Assembly: GCA_904502175.1 (NCBI GenBank) | Contig: CAJGDU010000058.1 | Span: 1 to 7,026 of the forward strand | Direction: 5' to 3' | DNA length: 7,026 bases | Origin: Clostridiaceae bacterium | Lineage (GTDB): Bacteria; Bacillota; Clostridia; Oscillospirales; Acutalibacteraceae | Shown: positions 1-6,494 of the stretch, one piece after another | Layout: each line of letters starts with the position of its first letter | Position numbering within the stretch: the first letter of the stretch is position 1 | Notes under the pieces: model-generated | The model's input: only the letters and a program-made list of their open reading frames with translations | Database searches by the model: none | Told to the model about the DNA's origin: nothing | Made by a program: the position numbers and the translations under genes

Positions 1-2
1 AC

Positions 3-539
3 CCCGACCTCTGGGCCAAGTTCTGGTCTGCCTGGATCGACAACCTGTCCACCTATTTCTTCCAGTATCAGCAGAACTATAACGCCATCATTCAGGAGAT
101 CACCCGGCTCAACAGACACTGCACCATCGTCGGTCTGTCCAGCGCCAACTCCTTCAAGTATCTGAACTTCACCCCCGGTGTGGAGTCCGGTTCCTACAAG
201 ATCACACTGGCGAACAACGTTTCCGAAGTGGAACTGCCCTACATCGGCAAATTCGTCCTTCCGGACTGCATCCATGTCAGCGAGAACCCGGTCGCCGGTA
301 CGACCCAGGGCCTGTACGACCTGTTCTATGAGCCCGTCCGCAAGATCTGGGAGCAGAAACTGCCCGGCCGCTACTACTATGCCGACGTCTCTGCCTATGA
401 GCTCATCAAGCGCGACTTCTCCGTCCCCATGTATGAGTTCATGTCTCTGGACAACTCCGGATTCAACCCGCATCCGACCCTGAAGGGCAGCCGCTACATT
501 GCCGACTGCGTGGAGAAGGTCCTTCCGGCCAGACGGTAA
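3..539 (+). CDS. Secreted SGNH/GDSL-type hydrolase, C-terminal part (5' end outside window)
   Basis: An open frame enters from the left edge and ends at TAA 537-539, giving 178 residues. It aligns without large gaps to the C-terminal 45% of the two complete hydrolases downstream, at roughly half identity by eye. Shared blocks include LSTYF, NYNAII, LTPGV/FTPGV, HVSENP, YEFMS and DNSGFNPH. The histidine block reads NPHPTLKG (His codon 471-473), close to the HPxxxG block V of SGNH hydrolases, so this copy has the best family match at its catalytic His. The GDS nucleophile and GxND blocks would lie upstream of the window. The protein is presumably exported like its paralogs, but its signal peptide cannot be seen. 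It is the most diverged of the three copies and is closed by its own terminator at 564-591. Substrate unknown; an ester- or acyl-cleaving activity is inferred from the family only. Confidence 0.85.
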   Translation, partial: PDLWAKFWSAWIDNLSTYFFQYQQNYNAIIQEITRLNRHCTIVGLSSANSFKYLNFTPGVESGSYKITLANNVSEVELPYIGKFVLPDCIHVSENPVAGTTQGLYDLFYEPVRKIWEQKLPGRYYYADVSAYELIKRDFSVPMYEFMSLDNSGFNPHPTLKGSRYIADCVEKVLPARR

Positions 540-563
540 CTTTACAAACGTAAACTTTGGCTT

Positions 564-591
564 AACGCTCCGGTTTTTCCGGAGCGTTTTT
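564..591 (+). terminator. Rho-independent terminator after the first hydrolase
   Basis: A perfect 10-bp stem (564-573 with 579-588, arm AACGCTCCGG) closes a T5 loop and runs into a T stretch (587-591). It begins 24 nt after the stop codon of the partial hydrolase, separating it from the next copy. Confidence 0.9.
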
Positions 592-629
592 CGTAACTTT
601 AGTAACTTAATGGTTTAAAAAATCGGTCG

Positions 630-641
630 TTTCACTTGAAA
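630..641 (+). promoter_or_regulatory. Inverted repeat over the -35 box (possible operator)
   Basis: TTTCACTTGAAA is a 12-bp inverted repeat with two central bases, and its right half is the -35 hexamer. A similar element, GTTTCA-CTTTA-TGAAAC, lies upstream of the next copy's promoter. Binding of a repressor or activator is inference; the arms are short and could occur by chance. Confidence 0.3.
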
Positions 642-665
642 TCTGACACCTGTTTTATATATAAT
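636..665 (+). promoter_or_regulatory. SigA-type promoter of the second hydrolase
   Basis: A -35 TTGAAA at 636-641 and a perfect -10 TATAAT at 660-665 are separated by 18 bp. Transcription would start near 672, leaving an untranslated leader of about 70 nt before the ATG at 741. The next copy has the same layout (TTGCTA, 18 bp, TATAAT). The -35 lies inside the inverted repeat TTTCA-CT-TGAAA (630-641), which could be a regulator site. Promoter by motif only. Confidence 0.7.
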
Positions 666-704
666 GGTCATTGTCGATAACTGTACACAACCAAACACTG
701 ACAC

Positions 705-720
705 ACACAGACAAAAATCC
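705..720 (+). repeat. 16-nt leader element, copy 1
   Basis: ACACAGACAAAAATCC occurs identically at 2105-2120 in the leader of the next hydrolase, in both cases about 20 nt before the start codon and just ahead of the ribosome binding site. The surrounding leader sequence is much less alike. It may be a leftover of the duplication or a conserved RNA-level control element. Confidence 0.6.
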
Positions 721-728
721 TGACAGTT

Positions 729-732
729 GGAG
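729..732 (+). promoter_or_regulatory. Ribosome binding site fixing the ATG at 741
   Basis: GGAG at 729-732 lies 8 nt before ATG 741. An in-frame GTG at 732 overlaps this site and so cannot be served by it. The downstream copy has the same arrangement, with GGAG 10 nt before its ATG. This decides the start at 741. Confidence 0.8.
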
Positions 733-740
733 TGAAACGA

Positions 741-1916
741 ATGAAAAAGACACTGAAAAAAGTGGTTGCCGTTTTCATGCTTGTCGTCATGATGGTCTCT
801 GTCCTTGCCATCAGCGCTTCTGCGGCCACCCGCTATAACGTCAAACAGTACAAGGTCTACACCTGCCTGGGCGACAGCGTTGCCTCCGGGTTCGGTCTGC
901 CGAACTATGCGGAAAAAGGCGGCGGAAAGCTGGTCGTCTACGGCAAGGATATCAAAGATTCTTACGGCTACTATGTCGCGAGAGAAGTCGGCGCGAAAGC
1001 GAACGGCAAGTACTATCCCTGCGCTTACCCCGGCTTCACGTCTTCCATTTTCCGCTATGTCCTCTGCGACGACTATCAGATCCGCGACTGGGAGATCAAC
1101 CAGCTGGAGAACTTCTCCTATAACGTTTACACGCCTGCCGTCCTCGCGAGAGAGAAGCAGCATATCCGCAATGCCATTGCGTACTCTGACCTCATCACCG
1201 TGGACCTCGGCGTCAACGACACCTGGTACAGCACCATTTCGCTCATCTATGAGATCGCCAAGTACGGCACTATCCAGGGCATCGATCCCCGGACCACGCT
1301 GGCGGAAGAGATGGCCAAGTACGGCTCCTGGGGCACCGTCGCCCGCAACGCCATGTTCTATCTGGCGGGCTTTGCCGAGAACCCCGACCTGTGGGCCTAC
1401 TTCTGGGGCTGCTGGGTCGACAACCTCTCTACTTACTTCCTGGCCTATCAGGACAACTACAATGCCATCATCGATGCCATTTTCAAGATCAATCCGAACG
1501 CCACGGTCGTCTGTCTTGCCAGCGGCAACTCCTTCCGTGCGCTGAACCTGACCCCCGGTGTCCGCTCCGGTTCTCTGAAACTCCAGTGGATGGACGCTCC
1601 GGTCCAGGTCGACATCCCCGGCATCGGCACTGTCACGCTGCCGAACTTCGTCCATGTCTCCGAGAACCCCATCGCCAACGTCACCGGCGTCCTGTACGAC
1701 TTCTTCTACGAGCCCATCCGTCAGGCATGGCAGTACAAGAAGCCCGGCCAGTACTTCTATGCCGATGTCACGGACTATGAGATGATCATGGACCACTTCA
1801 CCATTCCCATGTACGAGTTCATGTCCATGGACAACAGCGGTTTCAATCCGCACGCCACGCCGGCGGGCAACCGTTACATGGCGGACAAGATCCTCGAGGT
1901 CCTGCCCACCCGGTAA
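741..1916 (+). CDS. Secreted SGNH/GDSL-type hydrolase, copy A
   Basis: This 391-residue protein has a clear Sec signal peptide: Lys at 2, 3, 6 and 7, a hydrophobic core from about 8 to 25, and a likely cleavage after SASA (residue 28). No lipobox, sorting signal or dockerin is visible, so it is probably released. SGNH blocks seen: GDSVASG (Ser46, nucleophile), PGFTSS around Gly98 (possible oxyanion glycine), and DLGVND (Gly157, Asn159, Asp160). Near the C-terminus comes DNSGFNPHATPAG with His371. The usual catalytic Asp three residues before His is Phe368 here; Asp364 is the nearest acid. Members of this superfamily cleave esters or remove acyl groups from polysaccharides, lipids or peptidoglycan; the substrate cannot be told. 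At about 390 aa it is longer than minimal SGNH domains (about 200 aa), with a large insert after the GVND block. It has its own promoter (636-665) and terminator (1934-1963). Confidence 0.9.
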   Translation: MKKTLKKVVAVFMLVVMMVSVLAISASAATRYNVKQYKVYTCLGDSVASGFGLPNYAEKGGGKLVVYGKDIKDSYGYYVAREVGAKANGKYYPCAYPGFTSSIFRYVLCDDYQIRDWEINQLENFSYNVYTPAVLAREKQHIRNAIAYSDLITVDLGVNDTWYSTISLIYEIAKYGTIQGIDPRTTLAEEMAKYGSWGTVARNAMFYLAGFAENPDLWAYFWGCWVDNLSTYFLAYQDNYNAIIDAIFKINPNATVVCLASGNSFRALNLTPGVRSGSLKLQWMDAPVQVDIPGIGTVTLPNFVHVSENPIANVTGVLYDFFYEPIRQAWQYKKPGQYFYADVTDYEMIMDHFTIPMYEFMSMDNSGFNPHATPAGNRYMADKILEVLPTR

Positions 1917-1933
1917 ACAGAATACCAGTCATC

Positions 1934-1963
1934 AAAACGCCCCGTTTTTCGGGGCGTTTTTTT
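1934..1963 (+). terminator. Rho-independent terminator after hydrolase copy A
   Basis: The stem AAAACGCCCCG (1934-1944) pairs with 1950-1960 around a T5 loop and continues into a T run to 1963. It begins 17 nt after the stop codon. The flanking A and T runs mean it could also act on transcripts from the other strand. Confidence 0.9.
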
Positions 1964-2021
1964 GTTTTTCCATTGACATATGTAAATTTTGGCGATTTAT
2001 TTTGGTTTTCTTTATAAAAAA

Positions 2022-2043
2022 GTTTCACTTTATGAAACGTTTC
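2022..2043 (+). promoter_or_regulatory. Overlapping inverted repeats upstream of copy B promoter (possible operator)
   Basis: GTTTCA (2022-2027) and TGAAAC (2033-2038) form an inverted repeat around CTTTA. GAAACGTTTC (2034-2043) is a second, perfect 10-bp palindrome that uses the right half-site. The cluster ends 2 bp upstream of the -35 at 2046. A related repeat overlaps the -35 of copy A. Regulator unknown. Confidence 0.35.
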
Positions 2044-2045
2044 TC

Positions 2046-2075
2046 TTGCTATTTTGCATTCTAAGTATATATAAT
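2046..2075 (+). promoter_or_regulatory. SigA-type promoter of hydrolase copy B
   Basis: A -35 TTGCTA (2046-2051) and a -10 TATAAT (2070-2075) are separated by 18 bp, as in copy A. The expected start is near 2082, giving a leader of about 62 nt. The -10 lies in the shared string TATATATAAT. A further upstream TTGACA (1973-1978) with TTTATT 17 bp later might be a second, weaker promoter. Confidence 0.65.
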
Positions 2076-2104
2076 TATTTTGTGAAATTCTTTCCACAAA
2101 CACA

Positions 2105-2120
2105 ACACAGACAAAAATCC
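2105..2120 (+). repeat. 16-nt leader element, copy 2
   Basis: Identical to 705-720 and similarly placed, 23 nt before the start codon of copy B (20 nt in copy A). It is followed by GGAG at 2130-2133, the ribosome binding site for ATG 2144. Confidence 0.6.
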
Positions 2121-2143
2121 CAAGCAAATGGAGTGAGAAAAGA

Positions 2144-3319
2144 ATGAAAAGGACCATGAAAAAGATCATTGCCGTGTTCATGCTCTGCGCAATGATGGTT
2201 TCCGTTGTGGCGGTCAGTTCTTTTGCGGCCAACCGTTACAATGTCAAACAGTATCCGACTTATGTCTGCCTGGGGGACAGTGTCGCTTCCGGGTTCGGCC
2301 TGCCGAACTATATCGAAAAGGGAAAAGGCAGTCTCATCGTCTACGGCAAGGACATCAAAGATTCTTACGGCTACTACATCGCGAGAGAGGTCGGCGCGAA
2401 AACCAAGGGCAACTACTATCCGTGTGCTTACCCCGGTTTCACGTCTTCCATTTTCCGCTATGTCTTCTGTGACAACTATCAGGTCCGCGACTGGGAGATC
2501 AACCAGCTGGAGAACTTCTCCTACGGTGCCTATTCTCCCAAGGTCTTACAGCAGCAGAGGACCCATATCCGCAACGCGGTCGCCAAGGCCGACCTCATCA
2601 CCGTGGACCTCGGTGTCAACGACACCTGGTACAGCAGCATCGCGCTCATTTATGAGATCGCGAAATACGGTCAGGTCGTGGGCGTAGACCCCCGGACCAC
2701 GCTGGCGGAAGAGCTTGCAAAGTACGGCTCCTGGGGCTGTGTTGCCCGCAACGCCATGTTCTATCTGGCGGGCTTCGCCGAGAACCCCCAGCTCTGGGCC
2801 TATTTCTGGGGCTGCTGGATCGACAACCTTGCCACATACTTCCTGGCCTATCAGGACAACTATAACGCCATCATCGATGCCATCTTCAAGATGAACCCCG
2901 ACGTCACCGTCGTCTGTCTCGCCAGCGGCAACTCGTTCCGCGCGCTGAACCTCACGCCCGGCGTCCGCTCCGGCTCTCTGAAGCTCCAGTGGATGGACGC
3001 TCCGGTCCAGGTCGACGTTCCCATGGTCGGCACCCTCACGCTGCCGAACTTCGTCCATGTCTCGGAGAACCCCATCGCCAACGTCACCGGCGTCATGTAC
3101 GACTTCTTCTACGAGCCCATCCGTCAGGCATGGCAGTACAAGAAACCCGGTCAGTACTTCTATGCCGACGTCACGGACTACGAGATGATCATGGACCACA
3201 TGTGCATCCCCATGTACGAGTTCATGTCCATGGACAACAGCGGCTTCAATCCGCACGCCACTCCGGCGGGCAACCGTTACATGGCGGACAAGATCCTCGA
3301 GGTCCTGCCCACCCGGTAA
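2144..3319 (+). CDS. Secreted SGNH/GDSL-type hydrolase, copy B
   Basis: This 391-residue protein is colinear with copy A, with about 58 differences by hand count (about 85% identity) and no gaps. The signal peptide has diverged (hydrophobic core about 8 to 25, probable cleavage after SSFA at 28). The catalytic blocks are unchanged: GDSVASG with Ser46, DLGVND at 155-160, and NPHATPAG with His371, again with Phe at the position of the usual catalytic Asp. Changes concentrate in the signal peptide, residues 128-149 and 165-220; the C-terminal third is almost identical. Like its paralog it is expected outside the cell acting on an unknown ester or acyl substrate. Start chosen from GGAG 2130-2133 with 10-nt spacing. 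The second in-frame ATG four codons on is less well placed. The gene has its own promoter and terminator, so it is a monocistronic duplicate. Confidence 0.9.
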   Translation: MKRTMKKIIAVFMLCAMMVSVVAVSSFAANRYNVKQYPTYVCLGDSVASGFGLPNYIEKGKGSLIVYGKDIKDSYGYYIAREVGAKTKGNYYPCAYPGFTSSIFRYVFCDNYQVRDWEINQLENFSYGAYSPKVLQQQRTHIRNAVAKADLITVDLGVNDTWYSSIALIYEIAKYGQVVGVDPRTTLAEELAKYGSWGCVARNAMFYLAGFAENPQLWAYFWGCWIDNLATYFLAYQDNYNAIIDAIFKMNPDVTVVCLASGNSFRALNLTPGVRSGSLKLQWMDAPVQVDVPMVGTLTLPNFVHVSENPIANVTGVMYDFFYEPIRQAWQYKKPGQYFYADVTDYEMIMDHMCIPMYEFMSMDNSGFNPHATPAGNRYMADKILEVLPTR

Positions 3320-3344
3320 CATTAGTTACAATTTAGAAACGAAT

Positions 3345-3376
3345 GGCACCCCGGCCTGTCCCCGGGGTGTCTTTTT
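3345..3376 (+). terminator. Rho-independent terminator after hydrolase copy B
   Basis: GGCACCCCGG (3345-3354) pairs with CCGGGGTGTC (3362-3371), with one G-T wobble, around a 7-nt loop and is followed by T5 (3372-3376). It separates the hydrolase array from the four-gene cluster. Confidence 0.85.
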
Positions 3377-3377
3377 A

Positions 3378-3386
3378 TGTTAAAAT
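3378..3386 (+). promoter_or_regulatory. Possible extended -10 promoter of the four-gene cluster
   Basis: TGTTAAAAT fits an extended -10 (TG at 3378-3379, TAAAAT at 3381-3386). The -35 region falls in the preceding terminator and shows no good TTGACA match. A start near 3393 would leave about 20 nt before ATG 3414. It is the best candidate in the gap, but weak; read-through from upstream is the alternative. Confidence 0.35.
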
Positions 3387-3413
3387 GGAAAAAACCCGAC
3401 AGGAGTCCAGAAT

Positions 3414-4202
3414 ATGATCCGTTCCATCGAGAAACTCACGTCGGCCCTCTGGCCCGAGTACCTGTCTTTCTGCAAAGACAGCGTCTTCGGCCTCAAGGCC
3501 ATCGGCCCGGTCCTGTCCTACGGACCCGGGTACGACTTCGTGTCTGTCTGGGAACAGCGGAACGAAGCGGGAGAGCTCACGGCCTTCCTGTCACAGTACT
3601 ACGGCGCGCTTGCCGTCTGCGGACGGGAGGACGCCGACACGGAGGAACTCATCGCCTTTTTGAAGGCCGTTGCCCCGGGTTCTCTGAACGGTCCGTCGGA
3701 ACTGCTGCAGGCATTTGCCGCGCAGGGGGAAGAGGGCTGTGTCATGGAACTGAAGCGGGGCGGGGACTGCACCGCGGTCCCGGTCTCCACGGGCGATTCA
3801 CTGACGGTGGTCCGCAACGACCGCTTCCGGGAGTTCTACGAAGTGGTCTCGGAAAGCCATCCGGACTTTGCCGGGGCCGACTACAGCGCCTTTCTCACGG
3901 ACCTGTCCCACCGGGTCCGTCACAACACGGCGGAGACGGCACTGCTCACACGCGGAGACCGCCCTGTCGCCACCGCCGCGGCCCTTTCCATTCTGCCCGG
4001 CGCGGTCTATCTGGGTGCGGTGGCCACGGTCCCGGACGAGCGGGGACGCCATTACGCGTCCACCTGTCTGCGGGTCCTCTGCGACGCCTTTTCGGAACGC
4101 AGGGTCTTTCTCCTGTGCCGCCCTGAAAAACAGGCGTTTTACGAACGGCTCGGTTTTGTATGCACCGGCCATTACCTGGAAGTCTCTTCCAGAGAATCAT
4201 GA
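3414..4202 (+). CDS. GNAT-family N-acetyltransferase
   Basis: A 262-residue soluble protein without a signal peptide. The acetyltransferase fold signature is in the C-terminal half. Strand and loop GAVATVPDERGRHYAS (201-216) match the acetyl-CoA pyrophosphate-binding motif A, and FYERLGF (242-248) matches the terminal GNAT motif with the usual Tyr. In motif A the usual RGxGxA reads RGRHYA, so a conserved glycine is His213. The N-terminal 130 residues show no motif I recognise and are presumably a degenerate second GNAT half or a substrate-binding domain. Such enzymes transfer acetyl from acetyl-CoA to an amine; the acceptor here is unknown. The start is supported by AGGAG 3401-3405 with 8-nt spacing. 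The stop overlaps an in-frame ATG of the next gene and the preferred start of that gene is only 8 nt on, so co-transcription is likely. Confidence 0.8.
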   Translation: MIRSIEKLTSALWPEYLSFCKDSVFGLKAIGPVLSYGPGYDFVSVWEQRNEAGELTAFLSQYYGALAVCGREDADTEELIAFLKAVAPGSLNGPSELLQAFAAQGEEGCVMELKRGGDCTAVPVSTGDSLTVVRNDRFREFYEVVSESHPDFAGADYSAFLTDLSHRVRHNTAETALLTRGDRPVATAAALSILPGAVYLGAVATVPDERGRHYASTCLRVLCDAFSERRVFLLCRPEKQAFYERLGFVCTGHYLEVSSRES

Positions 4203-4204
4203 GG
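4201..4204 (+). promoter_or_regulatory. Ribosome binding site deciding the mutase start at 4211
   Basis: GAGG at 4201-4204 is 6 nt before ATG 4211. Two earlier in-frame ATGs exist (4160 and 4199), but neither has a comparable site. The protein from 4211 begins MLAQSYQVLKSGSDIRG, which puts the conserved GSDIRG at the usual distance from the N-terminus. Confidence 0.6.
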
Positions 4205-4210
4205 TTTGTT

Positions 4211-5737
4211 ATGCTAGCTCAGTCTTATCAGGTTTTGAAAAGCGGGTCCGACATCCGCGGCGTCGCCGCCGAAGGCGTCCCCGGACAGGAGGTCCAGCTG
4301 ACCGATGAGGTCGCGAAAAACATTGGATACGGGTTTGCCTACTGGCTGGAGGAGAAGACGACTCCGGCCCACGGGACCGCCTATACGGTCGCCGTGGGGC
4401 ACGACTCCCGCATTTCCGCGGACCGTCTGACCGCCGCTCTGGTGGCCGGACTGACCGAAGCGGGCATCAACGTCAAGTCCTGCGGTCTGTCTTCCACGCC
4501 CGCCATGTTCATGACGACGGTCAACTTCGACTGCGACGCCGCGGTCGAGATCACCGCGAGCCACCATCCCTTCAACCGTAACGGCTTCAAGTTCTTCACG
4601 AAGGCCGGCGGCATCGAAGGCGCCGACGTGGCTGACATCCTGAACCTTGCGGAGAACGCGCCGAAAGAGCCGGCGGAAGTGCCCGGCACCGTGACGGACA
4701 CGCCTTACATGAACAACTACGCGGAACTCCTGCGCAACATGATCTGCGAAGCAGTGAACGCGGACGACTACGCGCGCCCGCTGCGCGATTTCAAGATAGC
4801 GGTCGATGCCGGCAACGGCGCCGGCGGGTTCTATGCCACCAAAGTCCTCGAGCCGCTGGGCGCGGACATCACCGGCAGCCAGTTCCTGGAGCCGGACGGC
4901 ATGTTCCCGAACCACGTCCCGAACCCTGAGGACAAGACCGCCATGGACGCCATCTCCAAAACGGTCCTGGCCAACGGCTGCGACCTCGGCATCATCTTCG
5001 ACACGGACGTGGACCGTTCCGCCTGTGTGGACGAGAACGGTCGGGAGATCAACCGCAACGCGCTCATCGCTTTAGCTGCTGCCATTGCGCTGGAGGAGAA
5101 CGAAGGCGGCACCATCGTCACCGATTCTGTCACCTCCTCCGGGCTCAAGACCTTTATCGAAGAGACCCTCGGCGGGGTACACCACCGGTTCAAGAGAGGC
5201 TACCGCAACGTCATCAACGAGGCCAAACGGCTGAATCTCGAGGAGTGCACGAACGCGCCCCTTGCCATCGAGACCTCCGGCCACGCGGCCATGCGGGAGA
5301 ACTACTATCTCGACGACGGCGCGTACCTGGCCACCCGCATCGTCATCAAGGCGGCCCAGCTGCAGCGGGACGGCCGCAAACTGGGCGACCTCATCGCCGA
5401 CCTGAAAGAGCCGGCGGAAGAGGCGGAATACCGCCTGAAGATCCTCCCGGAGAACTTCCGGGACATCGGGGAACAGGTCATCGCGGACCTTGCCGACCTG
5501 GTCACGAACTCCGACGACTATGAAGTGGCGCCGGACAACCACGAAGGCATCCGGGCCTCCAAACCGGAGGTGGACGGCTGGTTCCTGCTCCGGCTCTCGG
5601 TGCACGACCCGGTCATGCCCCTCAACATCGAAAGCAACACGCCGGGCGGCGTAGACAATATCCTGAAGGATCTGAAGAGTTTCTTCCGCATGTACGAAGT
5701 GCTCGACAGCAGCTGCCTTACGGACGAAAACGGGTGA
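4211..5737 (+). CDS. Phosphomannomutase/phosphoglucomutase (alpha-D-phosphohexomutase family)
   Basis: A cytoplasmic 508-residue enzyme expected to interconvert hexose 6-phosphate and hexose 1-phosphate, feeding nucleotide-sugar synthesis. All four family signatures are visible in order. GSDIRG (12-17) is the N-terminal substrate loop. TASHHPFNRNG (115-125) holds the phosphoserine Ser117. DTDVDR (264-269) is the metal-binding loop. ETSGH (354-358) is the sugar-binding loop. A C-terminal phosphate-binding stretch runs from about 447 to 475 (IRASKPEVDGW, LRLSVHDPVMPLNIES). The variants SHHP for SHNP and DTDVDR for DGDxDR sit in otherwise intact motifs, and I read them as subfamily features, not damage. 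Length is slightly above the usual 450-500. It follows the acetyltransferase by 8 nt and precedes larB by 4 nt. Whether glucose, mannose or an amino sugar is the true substrate cannot be decided from the sequence; the GSDIRG-type N-terminus points to the PMM/PGM group, not GlmM. Confidence 0.9.
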   Translation: MLAQSYQVLKSGSDIRGVAAEGVPGQEVQLTDEVAKNIGYGFAYWLEEKTTPAHGTAYTVAVGHDSRISADRLTAALVAGLTEAGINVKSCGLSSTPAMFMTTVNFDCDAAVEITASHHPFNRNGFKFFTKAGGIEGADVADILNLAENAPKEPAEVPGTVTDTPYMNNYAELLRNMICEAVNADDYARPLRDFKIAVDAGNGAGGFYATKVLEPLGADITGSQFLEPDGMFPNHVPNPEDKTAMDAISKTVLANGCDLGIIFDTDVDRSACVDENGREINRNALIALAAAIALEENEGGTIVTDSVTSSGLKTFIEETLGGVHHRFKRGYRNVINEAKRLNLEECTNAPLAIETSGHAAMRENYYLDDGAYLATRIVIKAAQLQRDGRKLGDLIADLKEPAEEAEYRLKILPENFRDIGEQVIADLADLVTNSDDYEVAPDNHEGIRASKPEVDGWFLLRLSVHDPVMPLNIESNTPGGVDNILKDLKSFFRMYEVLDSSCLTDENG

Positions 5738-5741
5738 GAGA

Positions 5742-6494
5742 ATGGAACTGAAAGAACTGCTGGCGCAGGTGGCGGACGGGACCCTGTCCGTTGACGCCGC
5801 CATCAAAGAAGTGAATCGCCTGCCCTATGAAGACCTTTCCTACGCGAAGGTCGACCATCAGCGCGTGCTGCGCAGCGGGTTCCCGGAAGTGGTCTACTGT
5901 GAACGGAAGACCCCGGACCAGGTGGCCCATATCATGCAGGCCATCTATGACCACAGCGGTCTGGTCCTCGGCAGCCGGGCGGACGCGGAGCACTATGAAG
6001 CCGTGAAGGCCCTCCTGCCGGACGCGGTCTACCACGAGACGGCCCGGGTCATCACCGTCGGCGAGCCGAAGGAACACATCGGCAACGTGGCCATCTGCAC
6101 GGCCGGTACCACCGACATCCCCGTCGCGGAAGAGGCGGCCATCACCGCCGATATGTGCGGCGCGGAAGTGCATCGCTACTATGACGTCGGCGTCGCCGGG
6201 CTCCACCGGCTGCTCGACCAGGTGGACGACATCCGAAAGGCCAACGCCGTCGTGGCGGTCGCCGGCATGGAAGGCGCTCTGGCCAGTGTTATCGGCGGGC
6301 TCGTGAATGCCCCGGTCGTGGCCGTTCCCACCAGTGTCGGATACGGCGCCAACTTCGGCGGCCTCTCCGCGCTGCTCGCCATGCTCAACTCCTGTGCCGC
6401 CGGCACCGCGGTCGTCAACATCGACAACGGCTTCGGCGCGGGCTTCATGGCCGGGAAGATCAATCGCCAGACCGTAGAGGGGGAGAAGTCATGA
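5742..6494 (+). CDS. larB: LarB, pyridinium-3,5-biscarboxylate mononucleotide synthase (NPN cofactor biosynthesis)
   Basis: At 250 residues this is the normal LarB length. LarB starts synthesis of the nickel-pincer nucleotide cofactor of lactate racemase: it carboxylates nicotinic acid adenine dinucleotide at C5 and releases AMP. The N-terminal third carries RSGFPEVVYCERKT (44-57). The PurE-like C-terminal domain shows ARVITVG (101-107), CTAGTTDIPVAEEA (119-132), YYDVGVAGLHRLL (146-158), AVAGMEGALASVIGG (172-186), VPTSVGYGANFGG (195-207) and NIDNGFGAGF (226-235). Cys218 in LNSCAAG is the likely residue that attacks the pyridine ring in the family mechanism, with Glu177 in GMEG a candidate partner; these assignments come from memory of the L. 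plantarum enzyme. ATG 5742 lies 4 nt after the mutase stop, with GGTGAG just upstream. The 3' end overlaps the next gene by 4 nt (ATGA). LarE and a LarA-type racemase must be encoded elsewhere if the cofactor is made. Confidence 0.93.
   Translation: MELKELLAQVADGTLSVDAAIKEVNRLPYEDLSYAKVDHQRVLRSGFPEVVYCERKTPDQVAHIMQAIYDHSGLVLGSRADAEHYEAVKALLPDAVYHETARVITVGEPKEHIGNVAICTAGTTDIPVAEEAAITADMCGAEVHRYYDVGVAGLHRLLDQVDDIRKANAVVAVAGMEGALASVIGGLVNAPVVAVPTSVGYGANFGGLSALLAMLNSCAAGTAVVNIDNGFGAGFMAGKINRQTVEGEKS

Noticed and set aside
615..1853. A 412-codon open frame on the minus strand opposite hydrolase copy A (and a similar one at 2546-3322 opposite copy B)
   Set aside because: It mirrors the strongly C-ending codon use of the plus-strand gene and lacks any protein motif. 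The plus strand has a signal peptide, SGNH blocks, a promoter and a ribosome binding site.
1973..2001. TTGACA with TTTATT 17 bp later, a second promoter for copy B
   Set aside because: The -35 is perfect but the -10 is poor, and the TATAAT promoter at 2046-2075 is better and shared with copy A. Mentioned only as a possibility.
2081..2098. TGTG-N10-CACA, resembling a CRP/Fnr-type site at the copy B transcription start
   Set aside because: Only the outer four bases match well, it is not repeated at copy A, and nothing else supports a regulator site here.
2090..2099. TTTCCACAA, resembling a DnaA box
   Set aside because: It is a single imperfect match, without a cluster of boxes or origin genes nearby, in an AT-rich leader where such matches occur by chance.
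4160..4210. Earlier in-frame starts for the phosphohexomutase (ATG at 4160 and 4199)
   Set aside because: 4160 would overlap the acetyltransferase by 43 nt and adds residues unlike the family. 4199 lacks a good ribosome binding site. GAGG at 4201-4204 serves ATG 4211. The 4199 start cannot be fully excluded.
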